This document shows positions 57,360-64,000 of a DNA stretch of 64,000 nucleotides, in pieces. Both the position numbers and the translations under genes were made by a program. Every line of letters starts with the position of its first letter. The first letter of the stretch is position 1. The DNA is taken from contig NZ_KB912942.1 in assembly GCF_000383915.1 (NCBI RefSeq), forward strand, positions 380,506 through 444,505. Reading direction: 5' to 3'. The notes below the pieces were generated by a model, which saw only the letters and a program-made list of their open reading frames with translations, did no database searches and was not told the origin of the DNA. This DNA comes from Amycolatopsis benzoatilytica AK 16/65. GTDB taxonomy: Bacteria; Actinomycetota; Actinomycetes; Mycobacteriales; Pseudonocardiaceae.

Positions 57360-57749
57360 GCCGGGCCGAGCGGCCCGTCCATTGTGGATGGACGCGGGGC
57401 TGGTGGCTGAGCGGGCTGAATCGGGTAGCCGCGCGATGTGACGCGGGTGCGGGGCGTGAGCCGAGAGTGCCCCGTGTGGGTGATGCAGAGTCCGCGGCCG
57501 GGCTCGGGTCGCCGGGCGCTTCGGGTGCCGGTGAGCCGAGCGAGCGGGTCCGGATCACCGCCGCGCCCGGTGGGACCAGATACCGCGCTGCTCCTGCCCG
57601 AGGCTGGGGGAGACCGCGCACCGCCCGTTGGCCCTGCCGGACGCGGCCAAGCGGGGCGGAGGCCGGGGGAGACCGCGAGCCGCGCATGACCCCGGGGCAG
57701 GCGACCGGTTACGCTCGGTCCCGGACATGCGCAGGGAAGGAGTCCCGGG
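57360..57749. other. 390-bp gap between bioD and the DUF2567 gene
   Basis: No supported gene. A pair of direct repeats, GGGGGAGACCGCG followed by MRCCGC, lies at about 57605 and 57663. A run of open frame on both strands reflects base composition. The end of the gap holds the GGAAGGAG ribosome site of the next gene. No terminator after bioD is evident. Confidence 0.5.
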
Positions 57750-58349
57750 GTGGTCGAATCCGCGGGCAAAGCGGCACACCGGTCGTCAGCGGTCGCCGAA
57801 GAGTGGTCGGTGCCGGTGTTGTTTCCGCCGCAGCGTCCGCGGGTGGTGGTGAAGGCGGATCTGCTGCCGGCGGTGAGCGTGTTGTCGACGGCCGCGCTGC
57901 TGGGGATTCCGATGGGCTGGCTCTGGTCGTTGCTGGCGCCCGCGGAACGGGTTCGCGTGATCACCTCGAACGGTCAGCTGGCTCCCCTGGAACTGGAAAG
58001 CTGGCACCGCTTCGACGATCTCGCCATCTTCGGCTTCCTGGCGATGGCGACCGGCCTCCTGATCGGCGTGGTGGTCTGGTTCCTGCGCGAACGCCGCGGA
58101 CCGGTGGTCCTGGTCGCGGCAGTCGGCGGTGCGCTGCTGGCCGCCTGGCTGGGCACCCAGATGGGGCCGGCGTTCGCGAACTCGAAGTACTCCATCGACG
58201 CCCCGCCTGCCCTGGGCGCCGTCATCTCCCAGGCTCCCCGCCTCGAAAGCGGCTGGGTGATCCTGGCCGCCCCGCTGGTGACCTGCCTGGTCTATGCCCT
58301 GATGGCAGCGTGGAACGGTCGCGAAGACCTCGGCCGTCGCCTGGGCTGA
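57750..58349 (+). CDS. DUF2567 membrane protein
   Basis: A 199-aa protein with four hydrophobic segments (LLPAVSVLSTAALLGIPMGW, LAIFGFLAMATGLLIGVVVW, VVLVAAVGGALLAAWLG and VILAAPLVTCLVYALMAA). The mycobacterial homologue Rv1591 lies beside bioB, and the family is repeatedly found near biotin genes. A function in biotin transport or metabolism is only suggested by that. The GTG at 57750 follows AGGAG. Confidence 0.85.
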   Translation: MVESAGKAAHRSSAVAEEWSVPVLFPPQRPRVVVKADLLPAVSVLSTAALLGIPMGWLWSLLAPAERVRVITSNGQLAPLELESWHRFDDLAIFGFLAMATGLLIGVVVWFLRERRGPVVLVAAVGGALLAAWLGTQMGPAFANSKYSIDAPPALGAVISQAPRLESGWVILAAPLVTCLVYALMAAWNGREDLGRRLG

Positions 58350-58445
58350 CCAGCCGCGAGGGCACCGGGCCGCGCGGCACCGCTCAACCCAGGGCCGCAT
58401 CCTGCGGCCCGATCCGCGGTCGCGCTCCGGCGTCCGGGATGCGCG

Positions 58446-59162
58446 TCAGTTCAGGTCCCCCGGCTTGGTGAACCCAGCCACCTCGCTAGGCGGCAACGGC
58501 ACCGCGCCCAGCGTCTCCAGGAACCCGGCCTCCCTCGTCAGGAACCGGCACACGATCCGCAGCCTCCGCAACGGATTGGTCTCCTCCAGCAGCAGCTGCC
58601 GGTCCTCCAGCGGCAACAGGCAATCCGCCGCCAGCTGATATGCCAGGTCCTCGAGCGAGGCATCGTCATGCGGCGCGCGCCAGTCATCTTCATGCCAGGC
58701 GGCTTCGCAGTACCGCTGATGCGCCGCTCGGGCCACCTCCGCCAGTCGTCGCGCGGTCGGCTCCGCGGCCGAGGGCACCGGGTCGTCCGGAAGCCACTCC
58801 ACGGTGCCCATCAAATACGGTGCCGCGCCCGTGTCCAGCTCGCGCAGCCGGAACCGCCGGGCCGCGAGGGTCACCACGTCGAACCGGCCGTCGGGCAGCC
58901 GTTTGGCCTCGCGCAGCACCGTGCTGCACCCCACGCCGTACAGGTGGTCCAAACCATTGACCTCGCGCACCAATGGTGCGCGCAGCGCCACCACACCGAA
59001 CTCCCGTTCCGGCACCGCTCCGGTGACCAGATCGGCGGTCAGCTGCCGGTAGCGCGGCTCGAAAATGTGCAGCGGCAGGTGCACGCCCGGAAGCAGCACA
59101 GTCTGCAGCGGGAATAACGGCAGGGTCGCCGTTCCGCTGGGGCACTGCTCGGGCTCGGTCAC
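58446..59162 (-). CDS. Lon-N (LON substrate-binding) domain protein
   Basis: A 238-aa protein with the Lon N-terminal domain alone: TLPLFPLQTVLLPGVHLPLHIFEPRY at the start (quoted motif LPLHIFEPRYRQL) and a helical end with LLPLEDRQLLLEE. It has no AAA or protease domain. Stand-alone members may serve as adaptors in proteolysis. I choose GTG 59162, with TACCGT 7 nt upstream; GTG 59171 overlaps that box. It is transcribed in the same direction as nrtR, which lies upstream on the minus strand 44 bp away. Confidence 0.85.
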   Translation of the reverse strand: MTEPEQCPSGTATLPLFPLQTVLLPGVHLPLHIFEPRYRQLTADLVTGAVPEREFGVVALRAPLVREVNGLDHLYGVGCSTVLREAKRLPDGRFDVVTLAARRFRLRELDTGAAPYLMGTVEWLPDDPVPSAAEPTARRLAEVARAAHQRYCEAAWHEDDWRAPHDDASLEDLAYQLAADCLLPLEDRQLLLEETNPLRRLRIVCRFLTREAGFLETLGAVPLPPSEVAGFTKPGDLN

Positions 59163-59169
59163 GCGCTCC

Positions 59170-59175
59170 ACGGTA
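59170..59175 (-). promoter_or_regulatory. -10 box, leaderless Lon-N gene
   Basis: TACCGT ends 7 nt before GTG 59162. Confidence 0.45.
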
Positions 59176-59205
59176 CGGGCACCGGCGCGGCGGCGCAGTT
59201 CGTGT

Positions 59206-59904
59206 TCACTTCCGCGGTGGCGGCTTCAGAACCGCGAACGGGTCGGTGATTTGCATGCCTTTCCCGGCGAACGAGAACAGTGCGGCAGGGCGTCCGCCGG
59301 CCCGGCCGGGCGCCGCGGTGTGGCCGGTGGGGAGCAGCAGACCGCGCCGTTGCAGGACGCGTTGCAGGTTGGTCGCGGACACCTTGTAGCCCAGCGCCGC
59401 CGAGTACAGGCCGCGCAGCGCGGAGATCGTGAACTCCTCCGGGGCCAGTGCGAAGCCCAGGTTCGTGTAGCTCAGCTTGGACCGCAGCCGGTCGCGGGCG
59501 CGCAGGACGATCGCCTCGTGGTCGAACGCGGTACGCGGCAGGGCGTCCACGTCGTGCCATTCGGTGTCCTCGGGCACCGCCGGGTCGACGTCGGAGGGGA
59601 CCAGGCCCAGAAACGCCGTCGCGACCACGCGCGGGCCGGGCACCCGGTCCGGCGCGCTGAACACCGACAGCTGCTCGACGTGTTTGAGCTGGCGAACGTC
59701 CACCTTCTCCGCGAGCTGGCGCCGGATGGACGTTTCGACGTCCTCGTCCGGGCGCAGCCGCCCGCCCGGCAGCGACCAGCGGCCCAGGTGCGGATCGAGC
59801 GCGCGGCGCCACAGCAGCACGCGCAGTGTGTCCGAGCGCACTTGCAGGACTGCTGCCAGAACCTCGTGGGCGAGGGGCGTCTGGGTGTTAATATGGCTTC
59901 GCAC
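59206..59904 (-). CDS. nrtR: NrtR-type NUDIX transcriptional regulator
   Basis: A 232-aa regulator with an N-terminal NUDIX-like domain ([20 protein letters not shown] and [16 protein letters not shown], lacking some NUDIX catalytic Glu residues) and a C-terminal winged helix ([20 protein letters not shown] and [12 protein letters not shown]). NrtR proteins bind ADP-ribose and repress NAD synthesis genes. It is divergent from nadABC and the operator GTTTTCG-N9-CGAAAAC lies between. The GTG at 59904 has a perfect TATAAT box 8 nt upstream. The altered NUDIX box suggests a sensing rather than hydrolysing role. Confidence 0.93.
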   Translation of the reverse strand: MRSHINTQTPLAHEVLAAVLQVRSDTLRVLLWRRALDPHLGRWSLPGGRLRPDEDVETSIRRQLAEKVDVRQLKHVEQLSVFSAPDRVPGPRVVATAFLGLVPSDVDPAVPEDTEWHDVDALPRTAFDHEAIVLRARDRLRSKLSYTNLGFALAPEEFTISALRGLYSAALGYKVSATNLQRVLQRRGLLLPTGHTAAPGRAGGRPAALFSFAGKGMQITDPFAVLKPPPRK

Positions 59905-59905
59905 A

Positions 59906-59928
59906 GTTTTCGATTATAAGGCGAAAAC
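59906..59928. promoter_or_regulatory. NrtR operator between nrtR and nadA
   Basis: GTTTTCG-ATTATAAGG-CGAAAAC is a perfect inverted repeat with 7-bp arms. The minus-strand TATAAT of nrtR lies within it. Binding would block both promoters. It is adjacent to the nrtR start codon and 66 bp before the nadA ATG. Confidence 0.85.
59913..59918 (-). promoter_or_regulatory. -10 box, leaderless nrtR
   Basis: TATAAT on the minus strand ends 8 nt before GTG 59904 and lies within the operator spacer, so the operator covers the promoter. Confidence 0.6.
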
Positions 59929-59993
59929 CTCAGCGGAGCGGAACCGGGGCCGACCCGGTCTCGCCAGCGGCGGAGTTCGAGAGGGCCGAAGAC

Positions 59994-61004
59994 ATGACCA
60001 CCACGCTTGACCAGGACTTGACCCCCTACGGCGGGGTCGAGGCGGACGCGGACTGGGCGGCTCGGGTGCGGGAGCTCGCCCGCAAGCGCGACGCGGTGCT
60101 GCTCGCGCACAACTACCAGGTTCCGGAAATCCAGGACATCGCCGACTTCACCGGCGACTCGCTGGCGCTCAGCCGCATCGCGGCCAGCAGCGACGCGTCC
60201 ACCATCGTCTTCTGCGGCGTGCACTTCATGGCCGAGACGGCGAAGATCCTCGCGCCGCAGAAGACGGTGCTGATCCCGGACGCGCGGGCCGGCTGCTCGC
60301 TCGCCGACTCCATCACCGGCGCGCAGCTGCGCGAGTGGAAGGCCGAGCACCCGGGCGCGGTGGTCGTCTCCTACGTGAACACGACGGCCGAGGTCAAGGC
60401 CGAGACCGACATCTGCTGCACGTCGTCGAACGCGGTCGACGTGGTCGCCTCGATCCCCGCTGACCAGGAAGTTCTCTTCCTGCCCGACCAGTTCCTCGGC
60501 GCCCACGTCAAGCGGATCACCGGGCGGCGGAACATGCACGTCTGGGCCGGGGAATGCCACGTGCACGCCGGCATCAACGGGGCCGAGCTGGCCGAGCGGG
60601 CCGAGGAGAACCCGGACGCGGACCTGTTCATCCACCCCGAATGCGGTTGCGCGACGTCGGCGCTCTACCTGGCCGGCGAGGGCGCGGTCGCGCCGGAGCG
60701 GGTCAAGATCCTCTCCACCGGCGACATGGTGCACGCGGCGCGCGACACCAAGGCGACTTCGGTGCTGGTGGCCACTGAGATCGGCATGATCCACCAGCTG
60801 CGCAAGGCCGCGCCGGAGATCGACTTCCGCGCGGTGAACGACCGGGCCTCGTGCCGGTACATGAAGATGATCACCCCGGCCGCGCTGCTGCGGTGCCTCG
60901 AGGAGGGCGCGGACGAGGTGCACGTGGACCCGGAAACGGCGGCGAGGGCGAGCGCTTCGGTGCAGCGGATGATCGAAATCGGCCAGCCTGGCGGTGGGGA
61001 ATGA
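59994..61004 (+). CDS. nadA: Quinolinate synthase
   Basis: Condenses iminoaspartate and dihydroxyacetone phosphate to quinolinate, using a [4Fe-4S] cluster. The 336-aa protein has the three conserved Cys segments in [20 protein letters not shown] and [11 protein letters not shown], and [10 protein letters not shown] near the start. The ATG follows GAGAGGG. It begins the nadABC operon with 4-base overlaps to nadB, and is controlled through the upstream NrtR site. Confidence 0.96.
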   Translation: MTTTLDQDLTPYGGVEADADWAARVRELARKRDAVLLAHNYQVPEIQDIADFTGDSLALSRIAASSDASTIVFCGVHFMAETAKILAPQKTVLIPDARAGCSLADSITGAQLREWKAEHPGAVVVSYVNTTAEVKAETDICCTSSNAVDVVASIPADQEVLFLPDQFLGAHVKRITGRRNMHVWAGECHVHAGINGAELAERAEENPDADLFIHPECGCATSALYLAGEGAVAPERVKILSTGDMVHAARDTKATSVLVATEIGMIHQLRKAAPEIDFRAVNDRASCRYMKMITPAALLRCLEEGADEVHVDPETAARASASVQRMIEIGQPGGGE

Positions 61005-62653
61005 CCGACCCAGTTAATGCTCAGGAGGCGAAAACCTCGCCGGCGGCGCGCTGGGAGGCACGCGCTGACGTCGTGGTGATCGGCAGCGGGGTCGCCGGAC
61101 TGACCGCGGCGCTGCGGGCCCGCGAACTCGGGCTGCACGTGCTGGTCGTGACCAAAGCGGCGGTCTCCGACGGCAACACCCGGTGGGCGCAGGGCGGCGT
61201 CGCGGTGGTGCTCGACGGCGAGCGCGACGAGGGCGACACCGTGGAGAAGCACACCTCGGACACGCTCACCGCCGGTGCCGGGCTCTGCGACGAGGCGGCC
61301 GTGCAGTCGATCCTCGCCGGCGGGCCGGCCGCGGTGACCGAGCTGCGGCAGAACGGCGCGGTATTCGACCGCGGCACGTCTGGTCTGTCGAGGGCGCGCG
61401 AGGGCGGACACAGTGCGTTCCGGGTCATCCACGCGGGTGGCGACGCTACTGGTGCGGAGGTCGAGCGCACTCTGGTCGCGCAGGCTGGTGAGCGGCGGAT
61501 CCCGGTGCTGGAGCACCACCTCGCGGTCGACGCGCTGCGGACGCCGGCGGGGGAAGTGGCCGGGGTGACGGTGCTGGACCGCAACGGGGTGCCGGGGGTG
61601 GTCCGGGCCTCCGCGGTGGTGCTGGCCAGCGGCGGATTCGGGCAGCTTTACCAGGCGACGTCGAACCCGGAGATCGCGACCGGCGACGGGCTCGCGCTCG
61701 CGCTCCGGGCCGGTGCGGCGGTCGCGGACATCGAGTTCGTGCAGTTCCACCCGACGGTGCTGTACACGCCGGGCGCGCGCGGACGCTGCCCGCTGGTCAC
61801 CGAGGCGGTGCGCGGCGAGGGGGCGACGCTGGTCGACGGCGCGGGCGCGTCGGTGATGGCCGGCGTGCACCCGCTGGGCGACCTAGCACCGCGCGACGTC
61901 GTGGCGGCCGCGATCACCCGGCGGCAAGTGCTGGCGCCGGGCGGCATCGACGATCACGTTTTCCTGGACGCCACCGGGATTCCTGGCTTCGCGAAGCGGT
62001 TCCCGACCGTGCGCGCGGCGTGCGCGGTGCTCGGGCTGGACCCGGCGGTGGACGCGATCCCGGTGACCCCGGCGGCGCACTTCGCGTGCGGCGGCGTGGT
62101 GACCACTGTGGACGGACGGTCCAGCGTGCGCGGGCTGTACGCGGCGGGAGAGGTGGCGCGCACCGGTCTGCACGGGGCGAACCGGCTCGCGTCGAACAGC
62201 CTGCTCGAAGGACTGGTGGTCGGCCAGCGGGCCGCGGAAGCGGTCGCGGCGGACTTGGCGGCCGGGCTGCTGCCGGACCCGGCGCGCGGCCGGATCCCGG
62301 ACCGCACGACCGCGCCCGCGGCGGAACGCGATGCGCTGCAACGAGTCATGAGCCGGTACGCGGCGATCGGCCGGGACTCGGACGGCCTGGCCGCCGCGGC
62401 TTCGGTGCTCGACTTGTCGACAACGGACAGTCCGTTGTGGACGCACGCGGCAGTCGAGGACGCGGCGCTCACCCTGGTGGCGCAGGCGTTGCTCGCGGCG
62501 GCGGGACGGCGGACGGAATCGCGCGGCTGTCACGTGCGGACCGATTTCCCGGAACGAGACGAGCAGCTGTGGCGGCGCAGCCAGCTGATCCGGTTGAGCC
62601 CGTCGGGGCAGCCGGTGCTGGCCGAGTCGACGTCGCTGGAAGGGGTGGCATGA
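61001..62653 (+). CDS. nadB: L-aspartate oxidase
   Basis: FAD enzyme that oxidises L-aspartate to iminoaspartate. The 550-aa protein has the FAD motif [18 protein letters not shown] near residue 26, [12 protein letters not shown], and the late [20 protein letters not shown] with [20 protein letters not shown]. The ATG overlaps the nadA stop (ATGA) and the stop overlaps nadC (ATGA). Fumarate reductase-type paralogues share the fold, but the operon position fixes the identity. Confidence 0.96.
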   Translation: MTDPVNAQEAKTSPAARWEARADVVVIGSGVAGLTAALRARELGLHVLVVTKAAVSDGNTRWAQGGVAVVLDGERDEGDTVEKHTSDTLTAGAGLCDEAAVQSILAGGPAAVTELRQNGAVFDRGTSGLSRAREGGHSAFRVIHAGGDATGAEVERTLVAQAGERRIPVLEHHLAVDALRTPAGEVAGVTVLDRNGVPGVVRASAVVLASGGFGQLYQATSNPEIATGDGLALALRAGAAVADIEFVQFHPTVLYTPGARGRCPLVTEAVRGEGATLVDGAGASVMAGVHPLGDLAPRDVVAAAITRRQVLAPGGIDDHVFLDATGIPGFAKRFPTVRAACAVLGLDPAVDAIPVTPAAHFACGGVVTTVDGRSSVRGLYAAGEVARTGLHGANRLASNSLLEGLVVGQRAAEAVAADLAAGLLPDPARGRIPDRTTAPAAERDALQRVMSRYAAIGRDSDGLAAAASVLDLSTTDSPLWTHAAVEDAALTLVAQALLAAAGRRTESRGCHVRTDFPERDEQLWRRSQLIRLSPSGQPVLAESTSLEGVA

Positions 62654-63543
62654 GCGGGGAATTCTCGGCACCGGTGACCCGGGCGCTGATCGCGGCCGGG
62701 CTCGACCTCGCCGACGTGCGGCGGGTCGTGACCACGGCGTTGGAAGAGGACTTGCGGTACGGGCCGGACGCCACGACCGACGCCACAGTGCCGTCCGCCG
62801 CCCGCGCGGTGGCGGAGCTGACGCCGCGGGTGGCTGGTGTGGTGGCTGGGGTGCCGGCCGCGCTCGCGGTGTTCGACGAGGTGCTCGGCCCGGACTACGA
62901 GGTGGTGTCGATCCGCGAGGACGGTTCGCGCGCGGTCGCCGGGGAACCGGTGCTGGTGCTGCGCGGGCCGGTGCGCGGACTGCTGACCGCCGAGCGGACG
63001 GCGTTGAATCTGCTGTGCCAGCTGTCCGGAGTGGCGACGGCGACCGCGGCTTGGGTGTCCGCGATCGAAGGAACCGGTGCGGCGGTGCGGGATTCGCGCA
63101 AGACCACGCCGGGATTGCGGCTGCTGCAGAAGTACGCTGTGCGCTGCGGCGGCGGGGTGAACCACCGGATGGGCCTCGGCGACGCGGTGCTGATCAAGGA
63201 CAACCATGTGGTCGCTGCCGGTTCGGTCACCGCGGCGCTGGCTGCGGCGCGCGAGCACGCGCCGCAGCTGCACTGCGAGGTCGAGGTGGACAACCTGGAC
63301 CAGCTGAACGAGGCGCTGGCCGCAGGAGCGGACGAAGTGCTGCTGGACAACTTCACGCCGGAGCAGTGCGCCGAGGCGGTCGCGCGACGCGACGAGATGT
63401 CGCCGAAGACGCGGCTGGAGTCGTCCGGCGGGCTCACGCTCGACCGGGCGCGCGCGTACGCCGAGTCCGGGGTGGACTTTCTCGCGGTCGGTGGGCTCAC
63501 CCATTCCTCGCCTGCGCTGGATCTGGGGATGGACCTGCGCTGA
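62650..63543 (+). CDS. nadC: Quinolinate phosphoribosyltransferase (nicotinate-nucleotide pyrophosphorylase)
   Basis: Converts quinolinate and PRPP to nicotinate mononucleotide. The 297-aa protein contains RDSRKTTPGLRLLQKYAVRC near residue 155 and HRMGLGDAVLIKDNH (residues about 175-190), then EVDNLDQLNEALAAGADEVL and LESSGGLTLDRA. It ends the nadABC operon. The ATG overlaps the nadB stop. Confidence 0.96.
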   Translation: MSGEFSAPVTRALIAAGLDLADVRRVVTTALEEDLRYGPDATTDATVPSAARAVAELTPRVAGVVAGVPAALAVFDEVLGPDYEVVSIREDGSRAVAGEPVLVLRGPVRGLLTAERTALNLLCQLSGVATATAAWVSAIEGTGAAVRDSRKTTPGLRLLQKYAVRCGGGVNHRMGLGDAVLIKDNHVVAAGSVTAALAAAREHAPQLHCEVEVDNLDQLNEALAAGADEVLLDNFTPEQCAEAVARRDEMSPKTRLESSGGLTLDRARAYAESGVDFLAVGGLTHSSPALDLGMDLR

Positions 63544-63546
63544 CCC

Positions 63547-63575
63547 TGTCGCCGCGGCCCGCTCTCCACTAGAAT
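63547..63575 (+). promoter_or_regulatory. Possible promoter of the mycosin-like gene
   Basis: TGTCGC and TAGAAT are separated by 17 bp in the 64-bp gap after nadC. The -10 is good, the -35 weak. Confidence 0.35.
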
Positions 63576-63607
63576 CCCGTTGTCGGGCAAGGGGGAAGGG
63601 GGCCGCG

Positions 63608-64000
63608 GTGCGGGGAATCGCCGCCGGAGCGGTGGCTGCGCTCGCGGCAGCCGGGCTGCCCGTTTTCGCGGCACCCGAAGCGCAGGCGGCCGCGTGCGCG
63701 AATCCGTCCGGCACGTACACCGGCGCGGTGTCCTGGGGGCAGCGGCTGATCGACCCGCCGAAACTGTGGCCGTTGAGCCGGGGCGACGGTCAGACCGTCG
63801 CGGTGATCGGCACCGGCGTGGACAAGCAGAACGCGCAATTCGGCCCCGGCCAGCTGCTCGGCGGCGCGGGCACCGCGGATTCCGATTGCGACGGGCGCGG
63901 CACGATCGCGGCCGGCATCGTCGGCGCGCAGCCGCAGAACGAGACCACGTTCACCGGGGTCGCACCCGGGGTAAAGCTCCTTCCGTTGCGCTACACGGAA
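63608..64000 (+). CDS. Mycosin-like subtilase, catalytic Asp and His replaced (partial)
   Basis: The first 131 codons of an S8 family protein; the rest lies beyond the window. A signal peptide (VRGIAAGAVAALAAAGLPVF, cleavage near AQA) is followed by the mycosin-like WGQRLIDPPKLWPLSRGDGQ and TVAVIGTGVDKQNAQFG. In MycP proteases of type VII secretion the strand reads VAVIDTGV, with the catalytic Asp; here it is VIGTGVD with Gly. The His motif DCDGHGT reads CDGRGTIAAGIVGA, with Arg in place of His. So two of three triad residues are lost. The GTG follows GGGGGAAGGGGG. Whether the Ser is present cannot be seen. Confidence 0.85.
   Translation, partial: MRGIAAGAVAALAAAGLPVFAAPEAQAAACANPSGTYTGAVSWGQRLIDPPKLWPLSRGDGQTVAVIGTGVDKQNAQFGPGQLLGGAGTADSDCDGRGTIAAGIVGAQPQNETTFTGVAPGVKLLPLRYTE

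Overview
The window is high-GC actinobacterial chromosome, most likely Amycolatopsis or a close Pseudonocardiales relative. The support is the 23S/5S sequence, the extreme G+C at third codon positions, frequent GTG starts, an F420-type luciferase-like enzyme, an actinobacterial qcrCAB-ctaE respiratory cluster and NrtR control of nadABC. From lipA to the PimB'-like glycosyltransferase the gene order matches, as I recall it, the Mycobacterium tuberculosis stretch from pimB' (Rv2188c) to lipA (Rv2218), with local insertions. The species call is inference; no database was searched.

Layout. 1-1.7 kb is the 3' end of an rRNA operon (23S end, 5S, strong terminator), followed by about 0.9 kb without a convincing gene but with a 31/32-bp tandem repeat. 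2.6-5.9 kb holds an L,D-transpeptidase lipoprotein, a patatin-like lipase and a DedA protein. 6-17.5 kb is a lipoylation block: lipA, lipB, E2 (dlaT) and E3 (lpd), interrupted by a TetR/LLM/SDR group. 17.7-27.4 kb carries a SUKH protein, a 20-copy 30-bp repeat array, pepA, membrane and DUF402 genes, ilvE, cobT, an IspD-like gene and an aldo/keto reductase. 27.5-42.4 kb is the respiratory neighbourhood: Fe-S carrier, adoK, asnB, ctaC-ctaF, trpD, ctaE-qcrC-qcrA-qcrB. 42.4-52.9 kb has a GNAT gene beside its decayed copy, a DEDDh/GIY-YIG fusion nuclease, a NYN protein, an NlpC/P60 hydrolase, a PimB'-like glycosyltransferase, a degenerate uridine-kinase-like gene and a P450. 52.9-58.3 kb is a biotin cluster (bioA, a SulP-carbonic anhydrase fusion, bioD, DUF2567). 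58.4-63.5 kb has a Lon-N protein and nrtR divergent from nadABC. The window ends inside a mycosin-like protease gene that lacks two catalytic residues.

How it fits together. LipB and LipA would put lipoate on the E2 protein, E3 reoxidises it, and the bc1-aa3 chain (QcrCAB, CtaC, CtaE, CtaF) takes the electrons. NrtR and NadABC would supply NAD. A bicarbonate transporter/carbonic anhydrase lies among biotin genes, whose cofactor serves bicarbonate-using carboxylases.

Three non-genic patterns stand out. (1) A dispersed family of long hairpins built on CCGTGAAGGG...CCCTTCACGG sits in five convergent gene gaps, with stems that change by compensating substitutions, and its half-unit is amplified into the 30-bp array. 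(2) At least 16 starts have a TANNNT hexamer 6-8 nt upstream, usually with no Shine-Dalgarno, as expected for leaderless mRNAs. (3) Well-placed inverted repeats mark likely operators, above all GTTTTCG-N9-CGAAAAC between nrtR and nadA.
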